DNA from: Phoronis australis
Lineage: Eukaryota; Phoronida; Phoronidae
DNA: 42,220 bases
Direction: 5' to 3'
Assembly (NCBI GenBank): GCA_002633005.1
Contig: NMRA01000021.1
Span: 660,539-702,758 of the forward strand
Below the pieces are notes generated by a model. That model saw only the letters and a list, made by a program, of their open reading frames with translations, was not told the origin of the DNA and searched no databases. Position numbers and translations under genes: made by a program. Below, piece after piece: positions 19,201-28,165 of this stretch (its first letter is position 1; every line of letters starts with the position of its first letter).

Positions 19201-21814
19201 GGTCAGAGAGTAACGCCAAAGTTACGATAGATTGATTAATCGTACAAAGCTATAACTCAGTAACATGTCTTTGGCTGGTGATGCCAACAGGACTCAATGC
19301 TCTTGAGTACGCGGTTACCGTGTCCACAGCACGTCACGCCGTGCAAGTGCACTCAGTTCTAAAGTTCACTCATAACAGTTAATTAGTGGAATACGACTGA
19401 TGTGGACCATGATCATGGATCGTCTGCCTTGCGGTCGAGTCCGCCTCGCTGGTTCCTTGCTTGCCTAGCCAGCGTGCTGGCTACTGACCACCTAGAGGCT
19501 CGCAGGGAACCAGCGAGTCAAGTCCGCTAGGCTTTCCTCACAGAGTGCAATGAAAAATTCCGCATTTTTGCTCGTCTCTGGTGAATTTTCTTTTTTGAAA
19601 AGTGAGCAGCTAAAATTACCGCGCCACTCGGTTTTGAAAGCAAACACAGACAAACTAATATGCTTTTTGTCCTACCTGTCGTGTCCAGGTGGGTGTTTTT
19701 ACTAATGACAAAGACTCCTCGCAGGGGTACATTTTTATCTGGGTTCTCTATTAAAGATTTCACTTTCAAAGTTTAGCCTATGCTCATTGGCAAAACGACC
19801 GTAACTCTGTTCAAGAGTTAAAAGCTGCCTTTAGTAAATCGTCAAGGAATTTTAATTATTACTAATTTACCAAAATTCGAAAAAGTATTTCCATAGGTGT
19901 ACTACTTGTATGATAGCACATGTTGGTGTCGGCTTTAAATTTCGTGTTTAAATCGAATGAAAAGTTATTTGGACTGCGAGTGACGTATGTGTCGCTGTTG
20001 CTAATCTTGTTAACTTATCAATAGGTAACAATTCAAACATATGAAACTAAAAAAATAAATATGACATAATATTATTTTTGTTTTACAGCCAAGGCCTTGT
20101 TAGATAAGGATTTTAATGAACCTGAAGAATTGGAGTCCCGCGGCCAAGGTATAGTCCGACGTTGCTCAGTGAAACAGTTTCTGAATACTTGATATGGCAC
20201 ATGAAAATTTTACTTGTTAATCTACATGACCCAACGTACTGGCTACATTAATTGTAGGCACCAGATGTCCACGTGCAATTGTCCATTAGGCCTATAATCC
20301 CACTCTATCCTAATTGGTCGACTAGAATTTGTAAATTTCAAACTGGAATAGTTCAAGTTGGTGGGGTGAATATTACGTTATCAAAGCTATCAATATTAAC
20401 CCCATTCATGGCAGGATGGGTGGAAAGGATTACATATCCCCCATCTAGATTCCAACTAAGATTCCCTAAATGCAGTCCTTGACCAGCAAACACTAAGCCC
20501 GCGGTGCAAAATCCCAGACCAACGACCTTACTAAGCTCCACACAAAAATGCTCCAATGGTGGAACATTTTGTGTTGATCTTAGGGGCTACCAACCTCCTG
20601 ACCTGAACTCAAGGGCTTGACTGGTCGTTTGGTCCCTCGGAGTTTTTGTCACCGGAGCGTCTTCTGCGCGTTTACAGAGTATAGGGGCGCGGGTATAGAA
20701 TTTAGTACCGCGAGTTTGGCGTTTGCTGGTCAGCGACTTCATTTAGGGGATCGCAAATGGAATAGGAGGACGTGCTATAGAATCGTTTCCAATCCCTGCA
20801 TTTGACACATGGTTTTAACGGGTGTAATTAGAAGATATAACTCGCATTGGACACGGAGGGTTACACCTTGGAACATGAACCGAAAGAATGGTTTTTAAAG
20901 ATGACGATTAGTTTGGTTTCAACAGACCTTCTATAACAACGAATCGAAATTGAAGTTTTCTGGCGTAGAATTCCTATTACCATCCTGCTGATATAGTTCC
21001 ATGGAGACAAATGAATTCAAATAAAACAATAAGGTGTTGGTGCATCCTGTTGATTTCAACCAATCCTCGTTCTGTTCTCTGCTAATGCACGTTTCACTTC
21101 TCACTTGAGCGATAAAAGCGGGATTCAACGGAAAACACTCTGTCACACAATAGAGGGAGCCATGGTTGTTGGTGGGTGGTCTATCGCAGCAGTTTTCGAG
21201 TACTCCGCCTGAAACGTGGGTTTCACTTGCCCGGTTAGCAGACTTCATAAGGACTAAGATTTCAAAAATTCTTTTCTCTTTTGAGGGTTCACAAGGGCTA
21301 CAGAACTTTAGTTTGGCTCAGAGAGCTGGATGGGAAAGTCGTCTGAATAGGCCGCAACCGCACTTAGTATCCTTGAACTTCATTTTGTTCCTTCGAACAA
21401 CTGTGTATAATTTTGACTTGTTGCTTGCGCTAACTAAATTTTGCTCAAATAGTGCTTTCCTCGGTATTTTAACAAACAAAGACAGGAAAATAACAGAGAA
21501 GCGTGCCAGTGGCGGATTTAGAGGGGGCCAAGGGGCCCATGGCCTCCCCTAAAATTCTTCCAGATTCCATCTGGCATTTCTTGGGTGCGAATGTCTGACG
21601 GGCAAAATCCTGGCTAGTACTCTGCCCTGGCCTCCTAACTCAAAATCCTGGATACACCCCTGAGTGCTGCAAGGAGTTTTAATCTACGCGCCATATTTTC
21701 TTAATAATGAGCTGTTGTTCACGATTTTGACAATTTAATGTTTCAGAGGATAACCTGGACGACGTACCGGACGATCTGATGAAAGAAATGTTGAAAAACG
21801 AGGACATTTACTAA
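13154..21814 (+). CDS. Cationic antimicrobial-type peptide precursor, copy 1
   Basis: Five coding exons (13154-13257, 15900-16008, 18775-18868, 20089-20148, 21747-21814) join in consistent phases (2, 0, 1, 1) to a 144-residue precursor. Residues 1-23 form a signal peptide (MNKVLVACLLVSVLSA then an acidic MVVENEA). Residues 24-61 start WWIRRRFIRKI and are cationic, with 11 Arg/Lys, no acidic residue and four Cys at 39, 43, 54 and 57 (C-x3-C-x10-C-x2-C). Residues 62-64 are GKR, a classical amidation and dibasic cleavage site. Residues 65-144 are acidic (27 Asp/Glu against 10 Lys/Arg). This order (signal, cationic amidated peptide, neutralising acidic tail) resembles tachyplesin-type and tunicate peptide precursors, so a secreted membrane-active defence peptide is inferred. 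A peptide hormone is the main alternative. No family is recognised. Confidence 0.85.
14054..14092. repeat. (AAT/AAC)n microsatellite
   Basis: A trinucleotide run of AAT and AAC units lies in copy 1 intron 2. The corresponding place in copy 2 has no such run. Confidence 0.85.
14465..15440 (+). mobile_element. Family B repeat, copy 1 of the duplication
   Basis: It matches the minus copy at 6835-7645 and the copy at 33465-34125. It is shared by both duplicates, so it predates the duplication. It is interrupted at 14916-15186 by a younger element. Confidence 0.7.
14916..15186 (+). mobile_element. Short DNA element nested in family B repeat
   Basis: The copy 2 counterpart reads straight through from ACAACTTC to AAAGAGTATTTATT (about 33880-33900), so this 0.27 kb is an insertion. 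It is homologous, in opposite orientation, to the element at 38569-38832: shared GGTCCGCCTCAG, GAATTCGGC and ATTCGAGCCCCCCTA, ending in CTGGGTGCGCGCATGC. Its termini are more worn than in that copy. Confidence 0.7.
15900..16008 (+). CDS. Copy 1 exon 3: four-cysteine cationic core and GKR
   Basis: The acceptor is CTTTCATTTCAG. The first base A completes an Ile codon (AT|A). The exon encodes PWACRIVCRL through ACKIKYGKRDEIEQRQ and ends at donor GTAAATTG in phase 0. All four Cys and the GKR processing signal lie in this one exon. Confidence 0.85.
16260..18342. repeat. 2.1 kb segment present only in copy 1
   Basis: Copy 2 passes directly from CTATGCCAT to AGACGTAATTA (about 34960-34975), while copy 1 has about 2.08 kb between the corresponding words. 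The segment is AT-rich, has no recognised gene and contains the assembly gap. Mobile-element origin is likely but termini were not identified; loss from copy 2 is the alternative. Confidence 0.6.
17143..17551. other. Assembly gap (409 N)
   Basis: A run of 409 undetermined bases lies inside intron 3 of gene copy 1. Reading frames called across it have no meaning. Confidence 1.
18775..18868 (+). CDS. Copy 1 exon 4: acidic propiece
   Basis: The acceptor GTGTTCTCTTTAAG opens in phase 0, followed by LNEADLQEAL through GIKDPDAF plus one base, and donor GTACAGAT (phase 1). The exon is strongly acidic and helix-favouring. Confidence 0.8.
18869..20088 (+). other. Copy 1 intron 4
   Basis: This 1220-base intron includes a segment of about 0.69 kb (19287-19975) absent from copy 2, and one unit of the 39-bp repeat that is expanded in copy 2. 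Confidence 0.65.
19287..19975. repeat. 0.69 kb insertion private to copy 1, with nested hairpin
   Basis: Copy 2 lacks this stretch between TTTGGCTGG-type sequence (about 35920) and the 39-bp repeats. It contains a nested palindrome: CTCGCTGGTTCC at 19445-19456 pairs with GGAACCAGCGAG at 19506-19517, and inside it TAGCCAGC at 19466-19473 pairs with GCTGGCTA at 19476-19483. The class of element is not recognised. Confidence 0.55.
20089..20148 (+). CDS. Copy 1 exon 5: acidic propiece
   Basis: The acceptor TTGTTTTACAG is followed by a 60-base exon joining phase 1 to phase 1. It encodes (A)KALLDKDFNEPEELESRGQ and ends at donor GTATAG. It is symmetric in phase, so skipping it would keep the frame. 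Confidence 0.8.
20450..20763. repeat. Inverted repeat (hairpin) in intron 5, copy 1
   Basis: The left arm at 20450-20554 is the imperfect reverse complement of the right arm at 20639-20763. GTTTGCTGGTCA and CATTTAGGG are exact between the arms. The structure is shared with copy 2 (36595-36915), so it predates the duplication. It is probably a decayed foldback element. Confidence 0.65.
21507..21662. mobile_element. 156-bp hAT-like MITE
   Basis: It starts CAGTGGCGGATTTAG and ends CTGGATACACCCCTG, whose reverse complement CAGGGGTGTATCCAG gives imperfect 15-bp terminal inverted repeats of the CAGNGGCG type. Copy 2 is empty at this site (about 38140). An 8-bp target duplication is not clear; only GTGC flanks both sides. 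Confidence 0.65.
21747..21814 (+). CDS. Copy 1 exon 6: acidic C-terminus and stop
   Basis: The acceptor TTTAATGTTTCAG opens in phase 1, followed by EDNLDDVPDDLMKEMLKNED then Ile-Tyr and TAA at 21812-21814. Confidence 0.85.
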
Positions 21815-21865
21815 GCAGTGGTAGGCATTCGTAACATTATTTTTCAGCTGTTTGTGTTTTTGTAA

Positions 21866-21871
21866 AATAAA
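21866..21871 (+). terminator. Poly(A) signal, peptide gene copy 1
   Basis: AATAAA lies 52 bases after the stop. In copy 2 the same position reads AATAAG (38455-38460). Confidence 0.7.
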
Positions 21872-22477
21872 ACGTAGACTAGAAAAGCATGGTGGATTGT
21901 GGTGTGTTTTCTTTACGAAAAGAAAATACATCTGAGATGAGCAAAATTATGTCTGATTTTCTTTGCTTGGCTAATGGCGGAGTTTCAATTCTTGATTACG
22001 TGCCTTTGTGCATATAAAGAACACTAGACCTTGACTGAAATTGATGCTTGCGGACGTTTTTGGGGAGTGAGCGCAGGTTTTAAAGTGAGTCGGGGTACAT
22101 ACATGTACATGTACTAGTGCAAATTATACTTTTGCTTCATTGCTTATGTAGTATATTTATCTGTGTAATTATGTATACGGATTTTTTTCATCTAAATAAC
22201 TTTCTGATGCAACGTAGACTTAGTTGCACTTACGAATATAAGAAATGCCAATGAGCAACAAAAGCGTGACCAGCAGTACTAGCACTGTTCCCAATGTGAT
22301 TTCTATTGTCGATATTAAGTGAGAAGACGTATTCCTTCAAACAGATGTTCAACACTTACGCTATTGCAAAATGAATGTATGAAATTTTGGTCAAATGAAA
22401 CTTGGCTTGAATGTGTAACGTGCAATATATTGACGTCGAACTCTTCTAATTCCTCCACTCCTTCGCTTACTTTTCAG

Positions 22478-22605
22478 TGTCGGTGAATGACTGCCTCCGA
22501 ATAAGGACGTTACGACAGAAACCAGATGTTCCTATTTAAATTTGCTTAGATTTGCTTCCTATGTTCTGTGTAGATCTACATGTATTCTAACAGTGTACCA
22601 ATAAA
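22478..22605 (+). other. Candidate extra 3' exon downstream of copy 1
   Basis: A strong acceptor (CTTCGCTTACTTTTCAG) precedes a block that differs from copy 2 at one of the first 57 bases, while the sequence before the acceptor is much less similar. Read in phase 1 it encodes SVNDCLRIRTLRQKPDVPI then TAA at 22537-22539, and AATAAA follows at 22600-22605. It could be an alternative last exon for the peptide gene (after exon 5) or a separate transcript end. There is no transcript evidence. Confidence 0.3.
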
Positions 22606-22699
22606 TCACACTACGAATGCAAAAATGGGTTTTCATCAGCTGCAAGGAACATCCGTTCTTGTCAAAATACGACACGAGTCACTGAACATTTTATGGGTC

Positions 22700-22860
22700 C
22701 TTAACGCTGTTTTTCTGTCCCTATATTCCCCCGTCTTTACGTTCCCCGATGTTCCCTCGTCCCTATGTTCCCCCAGGTCAATGTAACCTCCCTCCTTAGT
22801 TTCCCTGATCTCATGCCCCCCGTCCCGATGTCCCCCTTTCCCATCCCTACACATAATTCC
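22700..22860 (+). repeat. Pyrimidine-rich imperfect repeat (TTCCCC-type)
   Basis: Repeated short words such as GTCCCTATGTTCCCC form a strand-asymmetric tract. Similar tracts lie at 39540-39690 and, weaker, near 10020-10110 and 28730-28815. Confidence 0.7.
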
Positions 22861-24542
22861 TATGTTTTAAGTTAATATTTAAGGTGATTGTCTATGAATC
22901 ATAAACGAAATATATTTCAAACGTCTCACTTACAACACACAAGCACAAACATACGACATATAATACTTTTTCCCTGAAAGTTAACTGTTTTTCGTTATGG
23001 TGAGTTCACAGATTACGTCATCCAAAATTTGGCACTTTTTACCAGCCCCCCTCGGCCTGGTCTGTCATCATGATATTATTCAACCCCGTCCTGCATCTAA
23101 TTACGCCATCGGAAACCATATAATAAAATCAAACGCCAAAAGTCATTGTGACGTAACTCATTGATATTTGTTGTGCCTATTGTCCATACTCGAGGTCCCG
23201 GTGCCTTCTGAAATGGTACATCTAAAGGGAATTTTCAGACTGCAGCCAAAACTGACAGCACTGAGTCTCAACTCTGACAATTCTTCATATTGCATAGTTA
23301 TGAGCACATGTTAATAACATGATAAATATTAAAAGTGTGTGTGTCCCTAATCGGAACATTTTCTGAATAAAAGCCTATGGACGTAATTTGGGATTAACAA
23401 TAAAAACATACTGCTGATGACGTCATCAAGGTAATGCCAGTGAAACACGTTTCACTGACGGTGTCGTTGGTAATATCAACATTCCTAACTCCACACTTTT
23501 GTTCCATGTCCGTCGCACACAGGCAGCTATTTCGTTTCAGAAAGTGTGTGCTCTTGGGCTTAGGTACTAGAAAGGTAAAATACTGATGTCATTTCCAAAT
23601 ATAAGTGCGCCCTGTGACCTACTGTCATAAATTGCTGGTGTCAATGTGTTCCGAGGAAAGTAGTCTTACACAGTGCCATTAAAGAGGCATATCCTTTTTG
23701 GTCACTATAATGATGCAAAAACACAAATCATATGTTGATACTTTACATGACACAAATTGATTTCCAACCCCAAAACAAGTGAAAAGAATGTCAAAAACCA
23801 TCTCTTTTGACGGGTTGGCCAACCCATACAAAATAGTGCCGTTCCATGTCCGAATGACACGCCACACTTCGAGTCTTTTTGACTTTAGAAAGTAATCACT
23901 TTACGGTAAGGAAAACTGTGAGCTGATTTCGTGATTTCGACATGAAAGTCTCAAAATTATTAGAGATGAGCTTTCAAGGATATTAAATGTAGGCTCGACC
24001 ACAAGGCGGCTCACAAACTGCAAAACAACGTGCGAAAATCGAGGACATTACGCAAAAAAGACAAATCGTGGTTTGGCAACGAATGATTTAAATCAATTTT
24101 TTCGAGTAAAGGAAGCAGGAGTGATGAAGCCCAGTTATTAAAAACCTCAACGGTCACGTGGCATTGATTTAGGTGATCGAGATTACAAAGTAATATCATG
24201 CTTTTTCGACTGAAAATGCCCCATGTGGTAACAGAAGGAAATAACTCTGACCGAATATACGTAAGATACTACACGCTCACTGGAGATGACCAGCAAAGTG
24301 AAATGATTAACAGGAATTGATTTGATTGGTCAGAGTAATACAGATTCATTCCAATGAACAGTCATAATAATTATAAAGGTTATGAAAATTGGGCACAGTG
24401 TAGCCTCTGTAATAATGTAGAGCGTCACCTCTGGAGGAGCTTAGCCTTGTGACTGTCTACCGATTCCAGGGAAAATATTCTTCCGACACGCAAAAATCGG
24501 TGTGTAGACATCAGTGTGCCTACCTTTGTTTGGATGTTTGTC
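22861..24542. other. Non-coding right part of duplication copy 1
   Basis: This aligns with 39700-41622 apart from private insertions (about 23145-23740 here and about 39985-40810 in copy 2). No gene was recognised. Confidence 0.6.
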
Positions 24543-24644
24543 GTAAACAAGTAGTCCAGGAATGAGCTGGAAAAGTGTAAATCGTTTTTATGACTAGCCC
24601 ACATATACATATTTGGACCCATTCAGCAGTTCAGTATTCAATGA

Positions 24645-26200
24645 ACGCCAAAGTAAACAAAAGCAACGCGGAGCGTTGAAATGCGCCCACGAATGCACCG
24701 CAAACGGTGTGCTTCAAGGGGTGTTTATTTGGAGCATAAAAATGGCCATTAAACGACGCAAACTACATCGAATCCATCCTAAAACTGGTATGTGTCATCA
24801 AAGCTATTTAACAAATTTCATCAAAATCCGTCAAAGAACTTCTGAGAAGCCGAGGAAAACGAAAAAAAAAATGAAATTGTCACTAGGAGACTATAGGCGC
24901 AAAAAACATGTCACTAATAGGCACCACAGTAAATGAAGTCGTCAGAAAATCATCGCCAGGCTTCCCCTTCACATTAGGAACATTCTTGCCAATTACCATC
25001 CTTAGAGTGGTTTGGTTGACAGAGGGACAGACACCAAATAACAAGACACGAAAATAGTAAAATTGGCCACTAGGTGGCGCACAATACCACGAATCAAACT
25101 AAAAAACCAGAGGATGGCGTCAGTTCTCTAATAGATGTCTATCTGCCAAATTTTATAAAAATCCGGTGAGGACGTTTCAAGATACAGAGGTAAACTTGAA
25201 AAACTAAAAGTGCCACTTAGGGGGCACACCGGTAGTACGATCCATCCGAAAGTCTGTGTCGTGTGTTGTCAACTGAAGTTCATATAAATAAACTTGCTAA
25301 ATTTAAATAAGATCCTGCAGAGGGATTAGGAGATACAGCCGCGTGAGGAAAAGCTGCCACTAGGAGGCGCCACAGTTGTCGTGGTCGTCATAAAATCATC
25401 TCAGCCTTCCGCTCCACATTTAGAACATACGTGCCAATTTCCACAATCATCCTTAGAGTGGTTTGGTTGACAGAGGGGTAGATGCCAAAAACAGCATCGA
25501 AAACAATAAAATGGCCTCTAGGTGGCGCAAAATACCTCGAATTCAAATTTTATGAAAATCCGTTGCCTAGCTTACCTCTGAAGATACAGAGGTAAACGTA
25601 CAAAACTAAAACTGCCACTAGGGGGCACGCTGGTAGTCTGATCCGTCCGAGAGTCGTCGTCTCCTGTTGCCAACTATATATCAATACACCAGCAAAATTC
25701 AATGAAGATCCTTTGGAGCGTTTAGGAGATACAACCATGGGCGCAAAAACAAACAAAACTGCCACAGTAGTCGAAGTCGTCGAAAATTCATCGTCAGCCG
25801 CCCTCTTCACAGTAAGGACATACATGGCAATTTTCAAAATCATCCCTAGAGCTGTTTGGTTGATAGAAAAGCAGACTCCACAAAACAGACTCGAAAACAG
25901 TACATCAAACCCGTCCGAAAACGAGAGGATGGCATCATCTCACTAATAGATGCCTAACTGCCTAATTTTATGAAAATCCTTTGAAGACTCGGGAAGATAC
26001 AGAGGTAGGCGTAAAAAACTAAAATTGTCACTAGGGAGCACACCGGCAGACGGAGAGGTCCGAAATTCGTCGTCATCCATTGTCATTCATAGCAACACAT
26101 CTGCCACGTCTCATCAAGATCCTGCAAGGGGTTTAGGAGATATAGCTGCGGACGCCGCAGGACGGACGCCGGACCCTTTACGCCAGGAATCCCAGACATA
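24645..26200 (+). repeat. Interspersed tandem-unit repeat, main array in the spacer
   Basis: Three imperfect units of roughly 0.4-0.45 kb. Recurrent words are ACTAGGTGGCGC, GAAGATACAGAGGTAAAC, GCCACTAGGGGGCAC and CATCCTTAGAGTGGTTTGG. The left end (TGCACCGCAAACGGTGTGCTTC) equals the reversed end at about 1600, and the right end is GC-rich (GGACGGACGCCGGACC). It has no coding potential. Confidence 0.8.
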
Positions 26201-28048
26201 GATGACGCAATATGCGACCACATATAGATCAAATTCACGCCAACAGGAGGTGCGTTCCAAAACGAGGCTCGCTACGATAGTTCTGTTAGCTGATCGGCAT
26301 AGTTGTATTTCGCGTTGCTTGAACAGCTAGATCAAATACGGACACTCAACTGTCTGTTTTACAATCCCTAAGGACGGTGAGATTCGGAAGCTTTGAGTCT
26401 TTGCCATACGGCACGACGAAGGAAAATATGTCCGTGTAAAATTTATAAATGTTTTCGAAAAGTTAGATCATATTTTGTCACATCTCGGTTGCCAAGTATC
26501 ATAGCAACGACCGGAGAATCTTCGGCCAGTCAGGCTGTGTTTTCATAACTACGGGTTGAAACATGATGCATTTTTCTTTCCAAAAAGAACAGGGCCCTCA
26601 GTCCCTCGATTTTGGTGAGAATATCGGCCCTATTCCCCTCTCAAAAATAATAAAATATTGAAAAATCACGCAAAATTCCTCCCACGAGGCCTAAAAATTC
26701 CCCTAGTGATTGAAAATTTGTATATGAGTTCAAATAACCTGTAACCACACAGGTGACAATTTGAAAGAGCACAAAATGCTACTAGAAATTGAGACAGAGT
26801 CTATGAAAACTTGTAATAGGGCGGGGTTGCTATTGATGGTGATCGGGAGGTAGATTTTTCCCCTCACTAGGTGAAAAAAATCTCCTCTCAGAAGGCACAG
26901 GCACCTTTGCCCTCGGATGAACAAGGCTCCTAGAGAAACATAATAGCTATGATTGATCTGTCCAGTTAACTGGGTTACGCTTTCGACGAACAAAAAATTC
27001 AACTTAGTCCAGATTGATATTTGAAACCTAACACATGAAATAGACGTAAGAAGTATTAAACCCAAGGAAGCAGAACTGATGGTCAATTAATTTTTATATT
27101 CAATTACGAGCCTGCTTTTTTATTTTAATGAAAATATATTTAATGACATCAATTATTCTTTCACATCAATGACAAATCAACTGTTAGTCTCAGTAGTCCC
27201 TGCACATGACAGCAAAATGCGATGAGCCACCACTGTCGAATATATCTTCAACTCGTCAACAATGCGAGCAGATGACCTAGATCGTGTAGAAAGCAATTTT
27301 ATCAACAATTTACAAGAAGAAACGTAACCTTGCATTCAGCATAATACCTATTCCATAACACTACAATCGCTGCAATTTGGTTATATTTTTGGCCGCATTT
27401 ACTTTTCATGTTTCGAGCCTAGTTTTCCGAAAAAAATTATACCCTTTCGTCAGATAACTCTTTGATGGATTAACTTGTTCTCTAATGTATTTTTTACGTC
27501 ACTGTGGTTAATTTTCGACCCATTTTATAGATTTAGTATCCAGGTTGGACTCGAAAGACCGGCTATTTAACTCACGCAATGTCAACTTCCGCTTTGTTTA
27601 TCGCAGTGAGCCATCGCAGTGAGCCTCGCTTTGGATTTTTATGTCCGCCGCGTGAGTTAGATCTATAAATACTGTATGTGGGCGCATAAAAATAAATATC
27701 TTAATTCACATCATATCTGTATAAAGTGTGAGATCTGAAGCTAGTTCGCTGTAAAAGGAGGCCAAGGTAAATGTTTTGTTATGAATGTCGGTAGTAAAAA
27801 ATTATGGAAATGTGTTTAAAATACATACACACATTGGCCTATTGGGAACATGAACGCCCTCTTGAAAGGTGTAAATGAAATGTTAACAGTCAATAATATA
27901 AAATGGGGGTTAAAGTGGCTGACAAAGCCGTTCTAAGAATAGTGCAGGTGGTTTGATATACGTTGCATGTGACGTACAGAGGCCGTTCAGCCGTGCCCAT
28001 AGTACCAACACCTAAATCCGTTTTCCTTTATTAACATACACACAAATT
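26201..28048. other. Spacer between duplicates, no recognised gene
   Basis: AT-rich sequence without a recognised ORF. The only notable signal is a TATA box with a downstream donor at 27664-27767, listed separately. Confidence 0.5.
27664..27671 (+). promoter_or_regulatory. Candidate TATA promoter in the spacer
   Basis: TATAAATA is followed about 95 bases later by a consensus-like donor (GGCCAAG|GTAAAT at 27767), and preceded by a 13-base direct repeat (ATCGCAGTGAGCC). It could be an upstream promoter and first exon for gene copy 2 or a chance combination. Confidence 0.2.
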
Positions 28049-28049
28049 A

Positions 28050-28165
28050 AGACCGAGCTGAGTGGCTAAGAGACCTGACTCAAGGGTCCAGCTGAGGTGT
28101 CCAGAGGGATTTGAACCCACGGCCTTGAGAACAAGTGGTGGACGCTCAACTCAATATTTACAGGG
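28050..28165 (-). repeat. tRNA-derived SINE-like repeat at left edge, copy 2
   Basis: On the minus strand a perfect B box GGTTCAAATCC lies at 28107-28117, preceded by an A-box/D-arm-like GTTGAGCGTCCACC and an anticodon-loop-like TTCTCAAGG. The 3' part does not fold as a tRNA acceptor stem, so this is a SINE or tRNA pseudogene rather than a functional tRNA. Confidence 0.55.

Larger units (their letters stand above)
9334..24542. repeat. Large direct duplication, copy 1
   Basis: From GACCGAG at 9336 to TTGGATGTTTGTC ending at about 24542, the sequence aligns collinearly with 28049-41622, interrupted by insertions private to one copy. Introns look roughly 85 percent similar by eye, and exons more similar than that. 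The unit carries one complete cationic-peptide gene with its own promoter. Confidence 0.9.

Noticed and set aside
20353-20556. Minus-strand ORF similar to 36469-36699 and to the plus-strand ORF at 20617-20805
   Set aside because: The similarity comes from the inverted repeat in intron 5, not from a conserved protein.
28050-28165. Functional tRNA gene
   Set aside because: There is a good B box but no closing acceptor stem or clear anticodon arm, and the partner copy is degraded; a SINE is more likely.
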